A stretch of DNA of 46,853 nucleotides from a virus, in the IMG/VR virus record IMGVR_UViG_3300032954_000028, positions 1-46,853 of that record; one strand, 5' to 3'. Below are positions 5,916 through 13,084 of this stretch, piece by piece. Both the position numbers and the translations under genes were made by a program. The number at the start of each line of letters is the position of its first letter. Within the stretch, counting starts at the first letter, position 1. The notes beneath the pieces were generated by a model. It had not been told where the DNA came from. It ran no database searches and saw only the letters and a program-made list of their open reading frames with translations.

Positions 5916-7700
5916 GTGGACGCCGCAGACCTCCCCGAAGGGTTCGACACCTGGCCGGCCGAGGTGCAGTCCCGGTTCCTTGAGGAACTCCGCGCCCTGT
6001 ACTTCCCGCGCCTCCGCTGGTGGCAGAAACCGGAGACAGACGAGGAAGACAGCGGGCCGCGCCCGAAGCAGCTGCCCCCGGATCACCCGCGTCACTGCGA
6101 GCCGGACAACAGGGGTTACCGCTGCGGCTGCTCGCACGGGATACCCAACTGCCCAGAGTGCCCGCCGTGCCGGGGCAATCCCGACTGGGCGATCTGGCTG
6201 AACCTCACCGGACGCGGTACAGGGAAGACGCGGGCCGGGTCGGCGTGGACGATCGAGATGGCCCTGTCCAAGCCGGACATCCACGTCGGCGTCTGCGGCC
6301 CCACCTACGATGACGTCCGCGCCATCTGCCTGGAGGGCCAGTCTGGCATCCTCGCCGAGGCCAAGCGGAGCGGCGTCGAGATAGCCGACTACAACAAGAA
6401 CCGGCAGGAGATCCTCCTGGCCAACGGGTCCAAGATCCGCGGGTTCTCCGCTGAGAAACCGGACTCCATCCGGGGCCAGAACCTCTCCTTCTGCTGGTTC
6501 GATGAGCTCGCCAGCATCCGGTACTTCGAGTTCTACCATGAGGGCCTCATGCCGGCCTTGAGGCTCGGCGAACGGCCCCGGCTGATGATCACCACCACCC
6601 CGAAGCGGATCCGGCTGATCCGCAAGCTCATCGAGGACTCCGGGTACGAGTTCACCGGCAAGGACGGCGGCCCCGGGACCGGCGTTCACCTCACCGAGGC
6701 GACCAGCGCGGAGAACATCCACTTCTCCCGCGCCCAGCGTGAGCGGCTCGAGCGCGAGTACGCCGGCAACCCGGTCATGCTGCAGCAGGAACTCGCCGGG
6801 AAGCTCCTCGCTGACGCGGCCGGGTCGCTGTTCCCGATCGAGAAGTTCAACGAGACCCGGGTTTACCAGGATAAGGACAAGCTCCCCCAGTGGCGCAGGG
6901 TCGTCGTGGCGCTTGACCCGGCCACCACGTCCAAGGATTCCTCCGATGAGTCCGGGATCGTGGTCATGGCCGAAGGGGACGACGGGGACTTCTACTGCCT
7001 GGAGGACTGCTCGGGGAGGTTCGGCCCCGACCAGCAGATGCGCGTCGTCGCCGAGGCGTACTACCGGCACAACGCGGACTGCGTGGTCGCCGAAGTCAAC
7101 ATGACCGGCGACTACATGCGAGCGCTGCTGTCGACGGTGGACCCGAACATCCCGCTGCGGACCGTCCACGGGATGCGGGGCAAGCTCTCCCGCGCCCAGG
7201 GCCCCTCGTCGCTGTTCAATCAGGATCGCATCCACCACGTCGGCGACAACTTCCGGCAGCTCGAGGACCAGCTGTCCGCGATGGCCGAGGGTGATGACCG
7301 GAACCGGATGAAGGACGACCGGGCCGACGCGTGGGTGTGGGCGATGATCCACCTCGCGGGGACCGGTCAGGGGAACTGGGCGCAGGTCTACGGGTTCCGC
7401 GACTGCCACTCGTGCGGTACGCGGGTGAACGAGGACAGGGACCTCGTGTGCCACCACTGCGGCGCGAAGGTCGAGAAAGCCCAGCCCAAGCACGCCGGCG
7501 GGCGGCCCGCGCAGGTCCCGTGGTCTGAGGCGTACCTGCGGACGTGCCCGAACGGGCACAAGTACACGCCCCGGGAGCGGTCGTGCCCGGAATGCGCGCC
7601 GAGCCCGGAGACTGTCATCGCCCGCGCCCTAGCCCCGCCGGGCGGCGGCGGGCGGCTCGGGTACGCGGGACGGGACTGGCTGGCCGGGCGGCGGATCTAG
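5916..7700 (+). CDS. terL: terminase large subunit with extra zinc-binding segments
   Basis: This 594-residue protein is the DNA-packaging ATPase and nuclease. Walker A is GRGTGKT (residues 99-105), Walker B is FCWFDE (192-197) and a coupling segment follows (MITTTPKR, 224-231). The C-terminal RNase H-like nuclease has VALDPATTS (Asp334), VAEVNMTG (Glu393) and DDRADAW (Asp468/Asp471). Two additions are odd: a Cys/His cluster before the ATPase (residues 60-85, with HC, CGC, CPECPPC) and two tandem CxxC ribbons after the nuclease (497-515 and 544-560). The GTG start at 5916 sits after a GGGCGGGGGG stretch. It is the first recognisable gene of the packaging/head operon. Confidence 0.93.
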   Translation: MDAADLPEGFDTWPAEVQSRFLEELRALYFPRLRWWQKPETDEEDSGPRPKQLPPDHPRHCEPDNRGYRCGCSHGIPNCPECPPCRGNPDWAIWLNLTGRGTGKTRAGSAWTIEMALSKPDIHVGVCGPTYDDVRAICLEGQSGILAEAKRSGVEIADYNKNRQEILLANGSKIRGFSAEKPDSIRGQNLSFCWFDELASIRYFEFYHEGLMPALRLGERPRLMITTTPKRIRLIRKLIEDSGYEFTGKDGGPGTGVHLTEATSAENIHFSRAQRERLEREYAGNPVMLQQELAGKLLADAAGSLFPIEKFNETRVYQDKDKLPQWRRVVVALDPATTSKDSSDESGIVVMAEGDDGDFYCLEDCSGRFGPDQQMRVVAEAYYRHNADCVVAEVNMTGDYMRALLSTVDPNIPLRTVHGMRGKLSRAQGPSSLFNQDRIHHVGDNFRQLEDQLSAMAEGDDRNRMKDDRADAWVWAMIHLAGTGQGNWAQVYGFRDCHSCGTRVNEDRDLVCHHCGAKVEKAQPKHAGGRPAQVPWSEAYLRTCPNGHKYTPRERSCPECAPSPETVIARALAPPGGGGRLGYAGRDWLAGRRI

Positions 7701-8035
7701 CCGGGCACAGGCGGCGTGTCAGCTCTGATTTCCCAGCCCAGCACTTCCAGCGGCCCGGGGAACTGTTCGGTCCAGCTCATGCCGGCTGGTATCCGCTGCC
7801 TGGCCAGTTCAACGACGCGCCCCTCGGCGTCCCGGCCGTAGAGCGTGGCCGTGGAGAACCTGAGCGGCGGGGAGTCCGGCAGTTCGATCTGATGCCATTC
7901 CCGGACGTCACATTCGCCGTCCTCGGGGTCGGCGCGGCAGCGGTCCCGGCCGTAGAAGTCGTGCCACGGCCCGCCGGGCTCGCGGGTGACCGTCTTGCCG
8001 CAGCGCCGGCAAGTGCCCTCGTCCAGAACGCGCAT
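7697..8035 (-). CDS. small zinc-ribbon protein (112 aa)
   Basis: Leftward gene with N-terminal CRRCGKTV followed by RCRADPEDGEC, consistent with a four-Cys metal site, then a beta-rich C-terminal part ending WEIRADTPPVPG. No Shine-Dalgarno site precedes ATG 8035. TACCCT on the minus strand (8047-8042) lies 6 nt before the ATG, so a leaderless transcript is likely. It overlaps the terminase stop by 4 nt in convergent orientation. Function unknown. Confidence 0.7.
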   Translation of the reverse strand: MRVLDEGTCRRCGKTVTREPGGPWHDFYGRDRCRADPEDGECDVREWHQIELPDSPPLRFSTATLYGRDAEGRVVELARQRIPAGMSWTEQFPGPLEVLGWEIRADTPPVPG

Positions 8036-8048
8036 GCCCGGAGGGTAC

Positions 8049-8285
8049 TTGAGCCTGACCCGCCAGGAGAAGACCGACGCTCAGCAGGCGTTCGCCGAAG
8101 GGAAAGCCTGCCCCGACTGCGGCGGCCTCCACCAGCGGGCCTGCAACCGCGTGAAGCGGCAGGTGTGGCTCCGCACCGGAGCCGGCGCGGGGGAGCGGAC
8201 CGAAGTCGAGTACTGGCCCGAGTGGAAGCAGCCCGGCGTCATCTGGCCCGAGGACGCATACGACCCGGAGGACGCCAGTGAATGA
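8049..8285 (+). CDS. small protein with CPDCGGLH motif (78 aa)
   Basis: TTG at 8049 is preceded by GGAGGG at 8039-8044, so I take it as the start; ATG 8034 is possible in frame. It contains CPDCGGLHQRAC, a likely metal knuckle, then a beta strand (RQVWLRTGAG) and an acidic tail (EDAYDPEDASE). Its end overlaps the next gene by 8 nt. Divergent from the leftward gene starting at 8035. Confidence 0.62.
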   Translation: MSLTRQEKTDAQQAFAEGKACPDCGGLHQRACNRVKRQVWLRTGAGAGERTEVEYWPEWKQPGVIWPEDAYDPEDASE

Positions 8286-8484
8286 CGGCCCCATGCCCCC
8301 GGACCCGTTCAGCGACGGCATGCCGGACTGGGGGCCGCTCGCGTCGGCCAACTTCGCGTTCTTCGCCGCCCACATGGCCGCCGGGTTCACCGAGGGCCAG
8401 GCCCTGGACCTGACCGGCCGGTATCTCACCTTCCTGGTCAGCGTCATGTTCGCGAACCAGGCACAGCAGCAGCCGGACGGCTGA
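8278..8484 (+). CDS. small hypothetical protein (68 aa)
   Basis: GTG at 8278 overlaps the preceding stop. The peptide has an acidic, Pro/Met-rich N-terminus and an aromatic/Ala-rich helix (SANFAFFAAHMAAGF) followed by a second hydrophobic helix (YLTFLVSVMFANQ). No family recognised. Coupling to the preceding gene is the main evidence. Confidence 0.55.
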   Translation: MNDGPMPPDPFSDGMPDWGPLASANFAFFAAHMAAGFTEGQALDLTGRYLTFLVSVMFANQAQQQPDG

Positions 8485-8548
8485 CCGGCGTCCGTTCAAG
8501 AACCCCGGCGCCGCGCTGAAGCGGCAGGCACGTACCCCCCGGACGGAG

Positions 8549-8782
8549 GTGTGTGACTACTGCGGCAGCGAATACCAGACCACGGCGCTGGCCCGGAATG
8601 TCCGGTTCTGCTCCAAGGCTTGCAGGGCGGCCCATCGCCGCGCTGAGCGCAAGGACGACATTGAACGCACCTGCCACATGCGCGGGGCCGTGTTCACGAG
8701 AAATCGTTATGACGAGATCGTTCACTGTTCACGGTCGTGTGCCGTGAGGTGCACGCACACAGGGGGCTGTCGCTCCCGGTAA
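8549..8782 (+). CDS. small double zinc-knuckle protein (77 aa), start uncertain
   Basis: The frame encodes CDYCGSEYQ....RFCSKACRAAHRR, a common phage FCS/MYM-like zinc finger, and then a second degenerate copy (TCHMRG....VHCSRSC) that lacks one Cys. The first available start, GTG 8549, overlaps a GGAGG sequence and is therefore poorly placed. The frame stays open upstream with plausible coding (KNPGAALKRQARTPRTE), so an unusual start further upstream is possible. Confidence 0.5.
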   Translation: MCDYCGSEYQTTALARNVRFCSKACRAAHRRAERKDDIERTCHMRGAVFTRNRYDEIVHCSRSCAVRCTHTGGCRSR

Positions 8783-8802
8783 GGGGGTGATAACAGCCCG
8801 TG

Positions 8803-8854
8803 ATGATCGTGTTCCATTCCAACGCGCCCTGGAACTCCTCAGGGTATTTACGGC
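8803..8854 (+). pseudogene. out-of-frame N-terminal segment of the GT4 glycosyltransferase
   Basis: ATG 8803 (or GTG 8800, after GGGGGTGA) begins MIVFHSNAPWNSSGY, the usual opening of this phage glycosyltransferase type. The frame then leaves the main gene at a TTT run (8847-8849). Removing one T would give ...SGYYGVQTALVVPRL and fuse it to the frame that continues from 8855. Confidence 0.6.
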
Positions 8855-9943
8855 GTGCAAACCGCGCTGGTCGTACCCCGGCTAGCTTCTCTCGGCCATA
8901 AGGTCGTCATCTCGGCGCCGTACAGTTTCGGCGGCAGCATCCTGGAATGGGAGGGCTTCCGGGTCCTGCCGTCAGTCCGGGACCAGGCCGGCAACGACGT
9001 CATCATCCAGAACCACGAATTCTACGAAGCCGACCTGACGATCACCCTGTGCGACGTGTTCGGGCTGCTGAAAAGCGCGAAGGCGCTCCCGCAGATCAAC
9101 ATCGCGCACTGGTTCCCGGTTGATGCCACGCCGCTCGGCGAAGCCGACGTCACCGTGCTCCGCGAGGGACAGGGAATCCCCATCGCGATGAGCCAGTTCG
9201 GCCGGAATGTGCTCCGGGCCGAGGGCGCCGACCCGCTGTACGTCCCCCACGGCGTCGACACGGCCGTCTTCTCCCCGGGCGATAAAGGCCCGTACCGGGA
9301 GACGGTCCCGGAGATCGGGCCGGACACGTTCGTCATCGGGATCTGCGCGATGAACCGCGACCCGTACCGCAAGGGCCTGCACGAGCAGATGCTGACGTTC
9401 TCCCGGTTCCACGCCCGCCACCCGGATTCCGTCCTGGCGCTCCACACCGCCCCGGTGGCGAACCCGGGGCTGAACATTCCCGGGCTGGCGGCCCGGCTCG
9501 GGATCTCCGGCGCGGTGACGTTCCCCGACCAGTACATGTACGACACGGGCGGGATCGGCCGGGAGCAGCTGGCGACCTGGTACCGGGGCCTGGACATCCT
9601 GAGCATGTGCTCGTACGGCGAAGGTTTCGGCCTGCCGCTCATCGAGGCGCAGGCGTGCGGCATCCCGGTGGTGACGACTGACGGGTCCGCGATGCCGGAA
9701 CTGTGCGGCACCGGATGGCTGGTTTCCGGAACCCCGTTCTGGTCGTCCGGGAACGGCGCATGGTGGGTCCGTCCCGACGTCACCGACATCGGCAGCGCGT
9801 ACGAACTGGCCTGGCAGGCCCGCGAGGACGGCGAGATGCCGAACAGGCAGGCGCGGGAGTTCGGGCTGCTGTTCGACGCGGACCGTGTTTTCACGCAGTT
9901 CTGGAAGCCGTGCCTCGCCGAGATCGAGGAGCGCATCAGGTGA
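8855..9943 (+). CDS. GT4-family glycosyltransferase (N-terminus frameshifted)
   Basis: A GT-B fold retaining glycosyltransferase of family GT4. The C-terminal donor-binding half has SYGEGFGLPLIEAQACGIPV, giving the E-x7-E motif (about Glu256 and Glu264), then VTTDGSAMPEL. The N-terminal half begins abruptly at QTALVVPRLASLGHKV. The missing first 15 or so residues are encoded just upstream in another frame. The likely role is sugar transfer to a virion or host-surface acceptor. It is coupled by a GTGA overlap to a methyltransferase. The GTG at 8855 lacks a ribosome site, so if the frameshift is real the gene may be inactive. Confidence 0.85.
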   Translation: MQTALVVPRLASLGHKVVISAPYSFGGSILEWEGFRVLPSVRDQAGNDVIIQNHEFYEADLTITLCDVFGLLKSAKALPQINIAHWFPVDATPLGEADVTVLREGQGIPIAMSQFGRNVLRAEGADPLYVPHGVDTAVFSPGDKGPYRETVPEIGPDTFVIGICAMNRDPYRKGLHEQMLTFSRFHARHPDSVLALHTAPVANPGLNIPGLAARLGISGAVTFPDQYMYDTGGIGREQLATWYRGLDILSMCSYGEGFGLPLIEAQACGIPVVTTDGSAMPELCGTGWLVSGTPFWSSGNGAWWVRPDVTDIGSAYELAWQAREDGEMPNRQAREFGLLFDADRVFTQFWKPCLAEIEERIR

Positions 9944-10680
9944 GGACCGATGACGAGCTCCGCCGGGAGATCGGGAAGATCACCTGGTTCCACTCCATCG
10001 ACCTGCGGCCCGGCATCACGACACCCGGCCACGCCAACGAGCGTTTCACCCTGTCGCTGCTGAACCTGCCGGCGGACCTGACCGGCAAGACGGTCCTCGA
10101 CATCGGCTGCTGGGACGGGTTCTACTCGTTCGAGTGCGAGCGGCGCGGCGCGAAACGGGTCGTGGCCGCCGACGTGTGGGAGTCGGCGGGCCGGGCCGGG
10201 TTCGACCTGGCGCGGGAGGAACTCGGGTCCGCTGTCGAGCCGGTGCAGGCCAGCGTGTACGACCTGCCTGGCGTGCTGGGCGGGGAGCGGTTCGACCTGG
10301 TGCTGTTCCTCGGCGTGCTGTACCACCTGCGTCACCCGCTGCTGGGGATCGAGAAAGTCGCGGCGTGCACGAAGCCGGGCGGCCTGTGTTTCGTCGACAC
10401 CCTGGTTGACGTGGGGGCGCTGACGGACGGCCGGCCGATGATGGCGTTCTACCCGGGTGATGAGGTCAACCACGACCCGACAACGTGGTGGGCGCCGAAC
10501 ATTTTCGCGTTGCAGGCGATGCTGAAGGCGTCCGGGTTCGCGAACGCGTACAGCGTCGTCCAGTTGTTCGCCGGCGACCGGACCATCGCCCACGCCGTCA
10601 AGGCCACCGACGAGCAGTGCGCGCAGATGGCCGCGGAAGACGACGACAGCCGCCACCTGAGGGGCACCGGATGGCTCTAG
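9940..10680 (+). CDS. class I SAM-dependent methyltransferase, CmoB/DUF1698-like
   Basis: The GTG at 9940 overlaps the GT4 stop; the product has 246 residues. It opens with ITWFHSIDLRPGITTPG, the signature preceding the fold in CmoB-like enzymes, and motif I is VLDIGCWDGFY (residues 52-62). Later VLFLGVLYHLRHPL is the usual post-motif strand and helix. Such phage copies are usually linked to glycosylation genes, so the substrate is more likely a sugar or lipid-like acceptor than tRNA. It overlaps the next gene by 10 nt. Confidence 0.82.
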   Translation: MRTDDELRREIGKITWFHSIDLRPGITTPGHANERFTLSLLNLPADLTGKTVLDIGCWDGFYSFECERRGAKRVVAADVWESAGRAGFDLAREELGSAVEPVQASVYDLPGVLGGERFDLVLFLGVLYHLRHPLLGIEKVAACTKPGGLCFVDTLVDVGALTDGRPMMAFYPGDEVNHDPTTWWAPNIFALQAMLKASGFANAYSVVQLFAGDRTIAHAVKATDEQCAQMAAEDDDSRHLRGTGWL

Positions 10681-11282
10681 CGCTCCGCTACGACGCGGGG
10701 AAACGCGCCGTCACCCTCACCGTCTACGACGGGTACCTCGACCGGCTGTCACGGTGGAGCGACATCCAGGAGTACCTTCCCCTCCTGCATGACGCCGCCC
10801 GGTCCTGCCCGCAGGCCCGGATCCTGGAACTGGGTGCCCGGCGGGGCAACTCCACGCTCGCGTTCCTGGCGGGGGCGAAACAGTCAGGCGGCCACGTCTG
10901 GTCGGCCGACATCGACGACGTGCGGAAGCTCCCGGATGGCATGGGGCCGTGGCGGCACCTGGACCGCTGGACATTCATCCAGGGCGACGACATGGACCCT
11001 GCCATACAGGCCCGGCTCCCCGCCGAAGTGGACATCCTGTTCGTTGACACCTCCCACGAGTACGGGCACACCCTGGCGGAACTGCGGGCGTACATGCCGC
11101 GGGTGGCCCGGGGCGGGGTGGCGCTGTTCCACGACACCCGGATCCTGGGCACCTGGTCGGAGCCGGGTGACACTGTTCCCCCGGTCGCCAGGGCACTGGA
11201 TGACTGGTGCGAGGAGACGGGCCTGTCGTGGGAGAACCTGCCCGGCGAATACGGGCTGGGTGTCGTAAGGGTGCCCCTGTGA
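10671..11282 (+). CDS. class I SAM methyltransferase (Methyltransf_24-like)
   Basis: ATG 10671 follows GAGGGG. The 203-residue product has ARILELGARRGNSTLAFL as motif I, WSADIDDV as the acidic loop after strand 2, VDILFVDTSHEYGHTLAEL as the strand 4 region and GGVALFHDTR as strand 5, all typical of Methyltransf_24/CmcI-like O-methyltransferases. It may act with the GT4 and GT2-like neighbours on a glycan. The end overlaps the next small gene by a GTGA. Confidence 0.8.
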   Translation: MALALRYDAGKRAVTLTVYDGYLDRLSRWSDIQEYLPLLHDAARSCPQARILELGARRGNSTLAFLAGAKQSGGHVWSADIDDVRKLPDGMGPWRHLDRWTFIQGDDMDPAIQARLPAEVDILFVDTSHEYGHTLAELRAYMPRVARGGVALFHDTRILGTWSEPGDTVPPVARALDDWCEETGLSWENLPGEYGLGVVRVPL

Positions 11283-11597
11283 GGCGCTGCAAGCAATGCG
11301 AGGACGAGGGCAGGCAGGGGCCGTCCGGCCCGGTGCATGTGATCGAGGTTATCAGCCGTGACGCAGGCAATGTCCCGGTCAGGTACCGGGAGTACCCCCT
11401 TGAATCCGAGGCTCGCCAGGCTGCTGCGCGACGGCGAACTCGACTGGGACAACCCGCGGCACCGCGAGGCGTACCTGAAAGCATGGGTGAAGGGCGACGT
11501 GAAGCCCTACTCCGTCCAGGTCAGGTCGGTAGAGCAGGCTTCGTCCGGGTCGTGCGAGTCAGGCCTGGTGCAAAGCAGCGGGATTTCCCGGCCGTAG
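11279..11597 (+). CDS. small hypothetical protein, probably frame-disrupted
   Basis: GTG 11279 overlaps the methyltransferase stop and begins RRCKQCEDEG...VIEVISRDAGNVPVRYREYP. After a C5 run (11395-11399) the convincing coding moves to another frame: LNPRLARLLRDGELDWDNPR, ending at 11597. Either one C is extra, giving a single protein of about 105 residues, or there are two genes, the second starting at TTG 11400 after GGGAG. The last 90 nt overlap the leftward gene 11507-11689. Confidence 0.45.
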
Positions 11598-11689
11598 GCG
11601 GAGAAGGTGCCGGTTTCCTTCCCGCAAATTCCCTCTGGCCACGTGAACCCGAATCCCAGCGGGCCGTCAGGCCCGGCGAACACGGTCAT
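11507..11689 (-). CDS. small Cys-containing protein (60 aa)
   Basis: Leftward ATG 11689 opens MTVFAGPDGPLGFGFTWPEG, then ICGKETGTFS, LLCTRPDSHD and ACSTDLTWTE. Three Cys and the aromatic pattern suggest a small beta protein. A -10-like TACGAT lies 6 nt before the ATG (11701-11696), the leaderless geometry seen elsewhere in the window. It is convergent with and overlaps the gene above. Function unknown. Confidence 0.6.
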   Translation of the reverse strand: MTVFAGPDGPLGFGFTWPEGICGKETGTFSAYGREIPLLCTRPDSHDPDEACSTDLTWTE

Positions 11690-11725
11690 CTGCTCATCGT
11701 AACTATCCCCTGAAGGTGGCGCGTC

Positions 11726-12439
11726 TTGAGTCCTGCCGGCGATCTCCTGGTCATCGTCCCGTCGCGGGGCAGGCCCCAGAGCATCGCGAGGCTGCTCGAC
11801 GCGGTGCACGCCACCGCGAAGATGAGCACCCATGTCCACGTGGCGGTCGATGCCGACGACCCGGAACTGGAACGGTACCGGTACGTCATGAGCCAGGCCG
11901 CCGCCGAAGGTGACCGGCTGACGGCAGGCCCCCGCAAAGGGCTGTGCGCCTGGACGAACGAGATCGCGGCAGCCCGCGCGGGAGAGTACCCGTCCCTCGC
12001 TTCCCTTGGTGATGACCACGTGCCTGTGACGCCCGGCTGGGACCGGGCGCTGATCCGCGGCATCGCCGACATGGGCGGGACGGGAATCACCTACCCGTGG
12101 GACGGGACCAGAGAGGACATCCCCGAAGCGGTCGTCCTCAGTTCGGACATCGTGCAGGCGCTCGGCTGGTTCTGCCTTCCGGGACTGTCTCACTGGTATC
12201 CCGATAACGCCTGGGCCGACCTCGGGCGCGGAGCCGGCTGCATCCGGCACCTGCGGGCGATTCTCGTGGATCACCGGCAGGTTGCCACAGGGAAAGCCCC
12301 GGTTGACCAGACCGCCAAGGACAACGGGCGATCCCTCGATGCCGACAGGGACACCTACTACAGGTGGCGTGCCACCCGGATGGCTGATGATATCGCAACG
12401 ATCGTGAGACTCCGCGAGAAGACCCTCCAGCCCGCCTGA
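11726..12439 (+). CDS. GT2-like (GT-A fold) glycosyltransferase
   Basis: TTG 11726 follows GAAGGTGG, a good ribosome site. The 237-residue protein starts with LLVIVPSRGRPQSIARLL, the nucleotide-binding strand and loop of GT-A enzymes, and has SLGDDHVPVTPGWD with the metal-binding DD (Asp96-Asp97). It is paralogous to the proteins at 40806 and 41519: all three share GDD.....WD and a MGGTGI-like segment after it. Probable role: sugar transfer to a virion protein or surface polymer. It is the last gene before a terminator. Confidence 0.8.
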   Translation: MSPAGDLLVIVPSRGRPQSIARLLDAVHATAKMSTHVHVAVDADDPELERYRYVMSQAAAEGDRLTAGPRKGLCAWTNEIAAARAGEYPSLASLGDDHVPVTPGWDRALIRGIADMGGTGITYPWDGTREDIPEAVVLSSDIVQALGWFCLPGLSHWYPDNAWADLGRGAGCIRHLRAILVDHRQVATGKAPVDQTAKDNGRSLDADRDTYYRWRATRMADDIATIVRLREKTLQPA

Positions 12440-12499
12440 TCAGGCAGTCTCCCCGGCCGGTAGCGATACGCAGGCCCGTAAGTTCATTTACCGCAATTA

Positions 12500-12524
12500 C
12501 CCGACTCACGTGTCGGGCGTTTTA
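12500..12524 (+). terminator. intrinsic terminator
   Basis: CCCGAC and GTCGGG with a 6-nt loop are followed by CGTTTTAT. This is a clear Rho-independent terminator ending the first modification cassette before the virion-surface genes. Confidence 0.75.
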
Positions 12525-12549
12525 TCTAACCGGCACGAAAAGGAGTTAT

Positions 12550-13080
12550 GTGGCGATTGGCAGGGTCTACAACGTAGACGTGAACCTGGTAAACGGCGTC
12601 GGAGTCGGCACGGGCGGCGTTCCCGGCACCGAGTACGTCATCCTCGTCGGCGGCACCACCTCGGAATTCAACATTTCCGCGGTGCGTGTCGCCACTGTCA
12701 GCGGTTCCGGCGCGAGCTACCAGTCCAACGGCACCATCACGTGGCGGCTCCGCCGGGTTTCCGGGACCAACAGCGGCCTGTTCGTCGGCACCGCCACGGT
12801 GTCGGCCATCGGCCAGTCCACGACGACGGCGACCTCGACGTGGCTGTACTCCACCGCGAACGGCAGCGGCACCGGCACGTACGCGACGTACTCGGGTGTC
12901 CTCTGGGAGCAGACCACGCCCCAGACGGCCGGGGCCAACTGGGGTGAATGGTTCACCCCTGGTTTCGAATTGAACGCCGGACCTGGCCCGGGGACCCTGG
13001 TCGCGCTGACCTACGAGCTGGGCTCCGCCGGCACGATGAGCGCGGTGGGCCTCATGCCGGGCCTGGTCATCTCCGAGTAG
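12550..13080 (+). CDS. beta-rich virion structural protein (176 aa)
   Basis: GTG 12550 follows AAAAGGAG. The product is rich in Gly, Ser, Thr and Val, lacks Cys, and alternates short strands (RVYNVDVNLVNGV, EYVILVGGTT, FNISAVRVATVSG), as in phage decoration and fibre proteins. The C-terminus (LVALTYELGSAGTMSAVGLMPGL) is also strand-like. First gene of the 12550-22786 block. No specific family is recognised. Confidence 0.65.
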   Translation: MAIGRVYNVDVNLVNGVGVGTGGVPGTEYVILVGGTTSEFNISAVRVATVSGSGASYQSNGTITWRLRRVSGTNSGLFVGTATVSAIGQSTTTATSTWLYSTANGSGTGTYATYSGVLWEQTTPQTAGANWGEWFTPGFELNAGPGPGTLVALTYELGSAGTMSAVGLMPGLVISE

Positions 13081-13084
13081 CCGG

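Noticed and set aside
5850-7559. Long minus-strand frame opposite the terminase
   Set aside because: The plus-strand frame has full terminase motifs; the minus product is a Pro/Arg/Val/Leu-rich shadow typical of GC-rich coding DNA.
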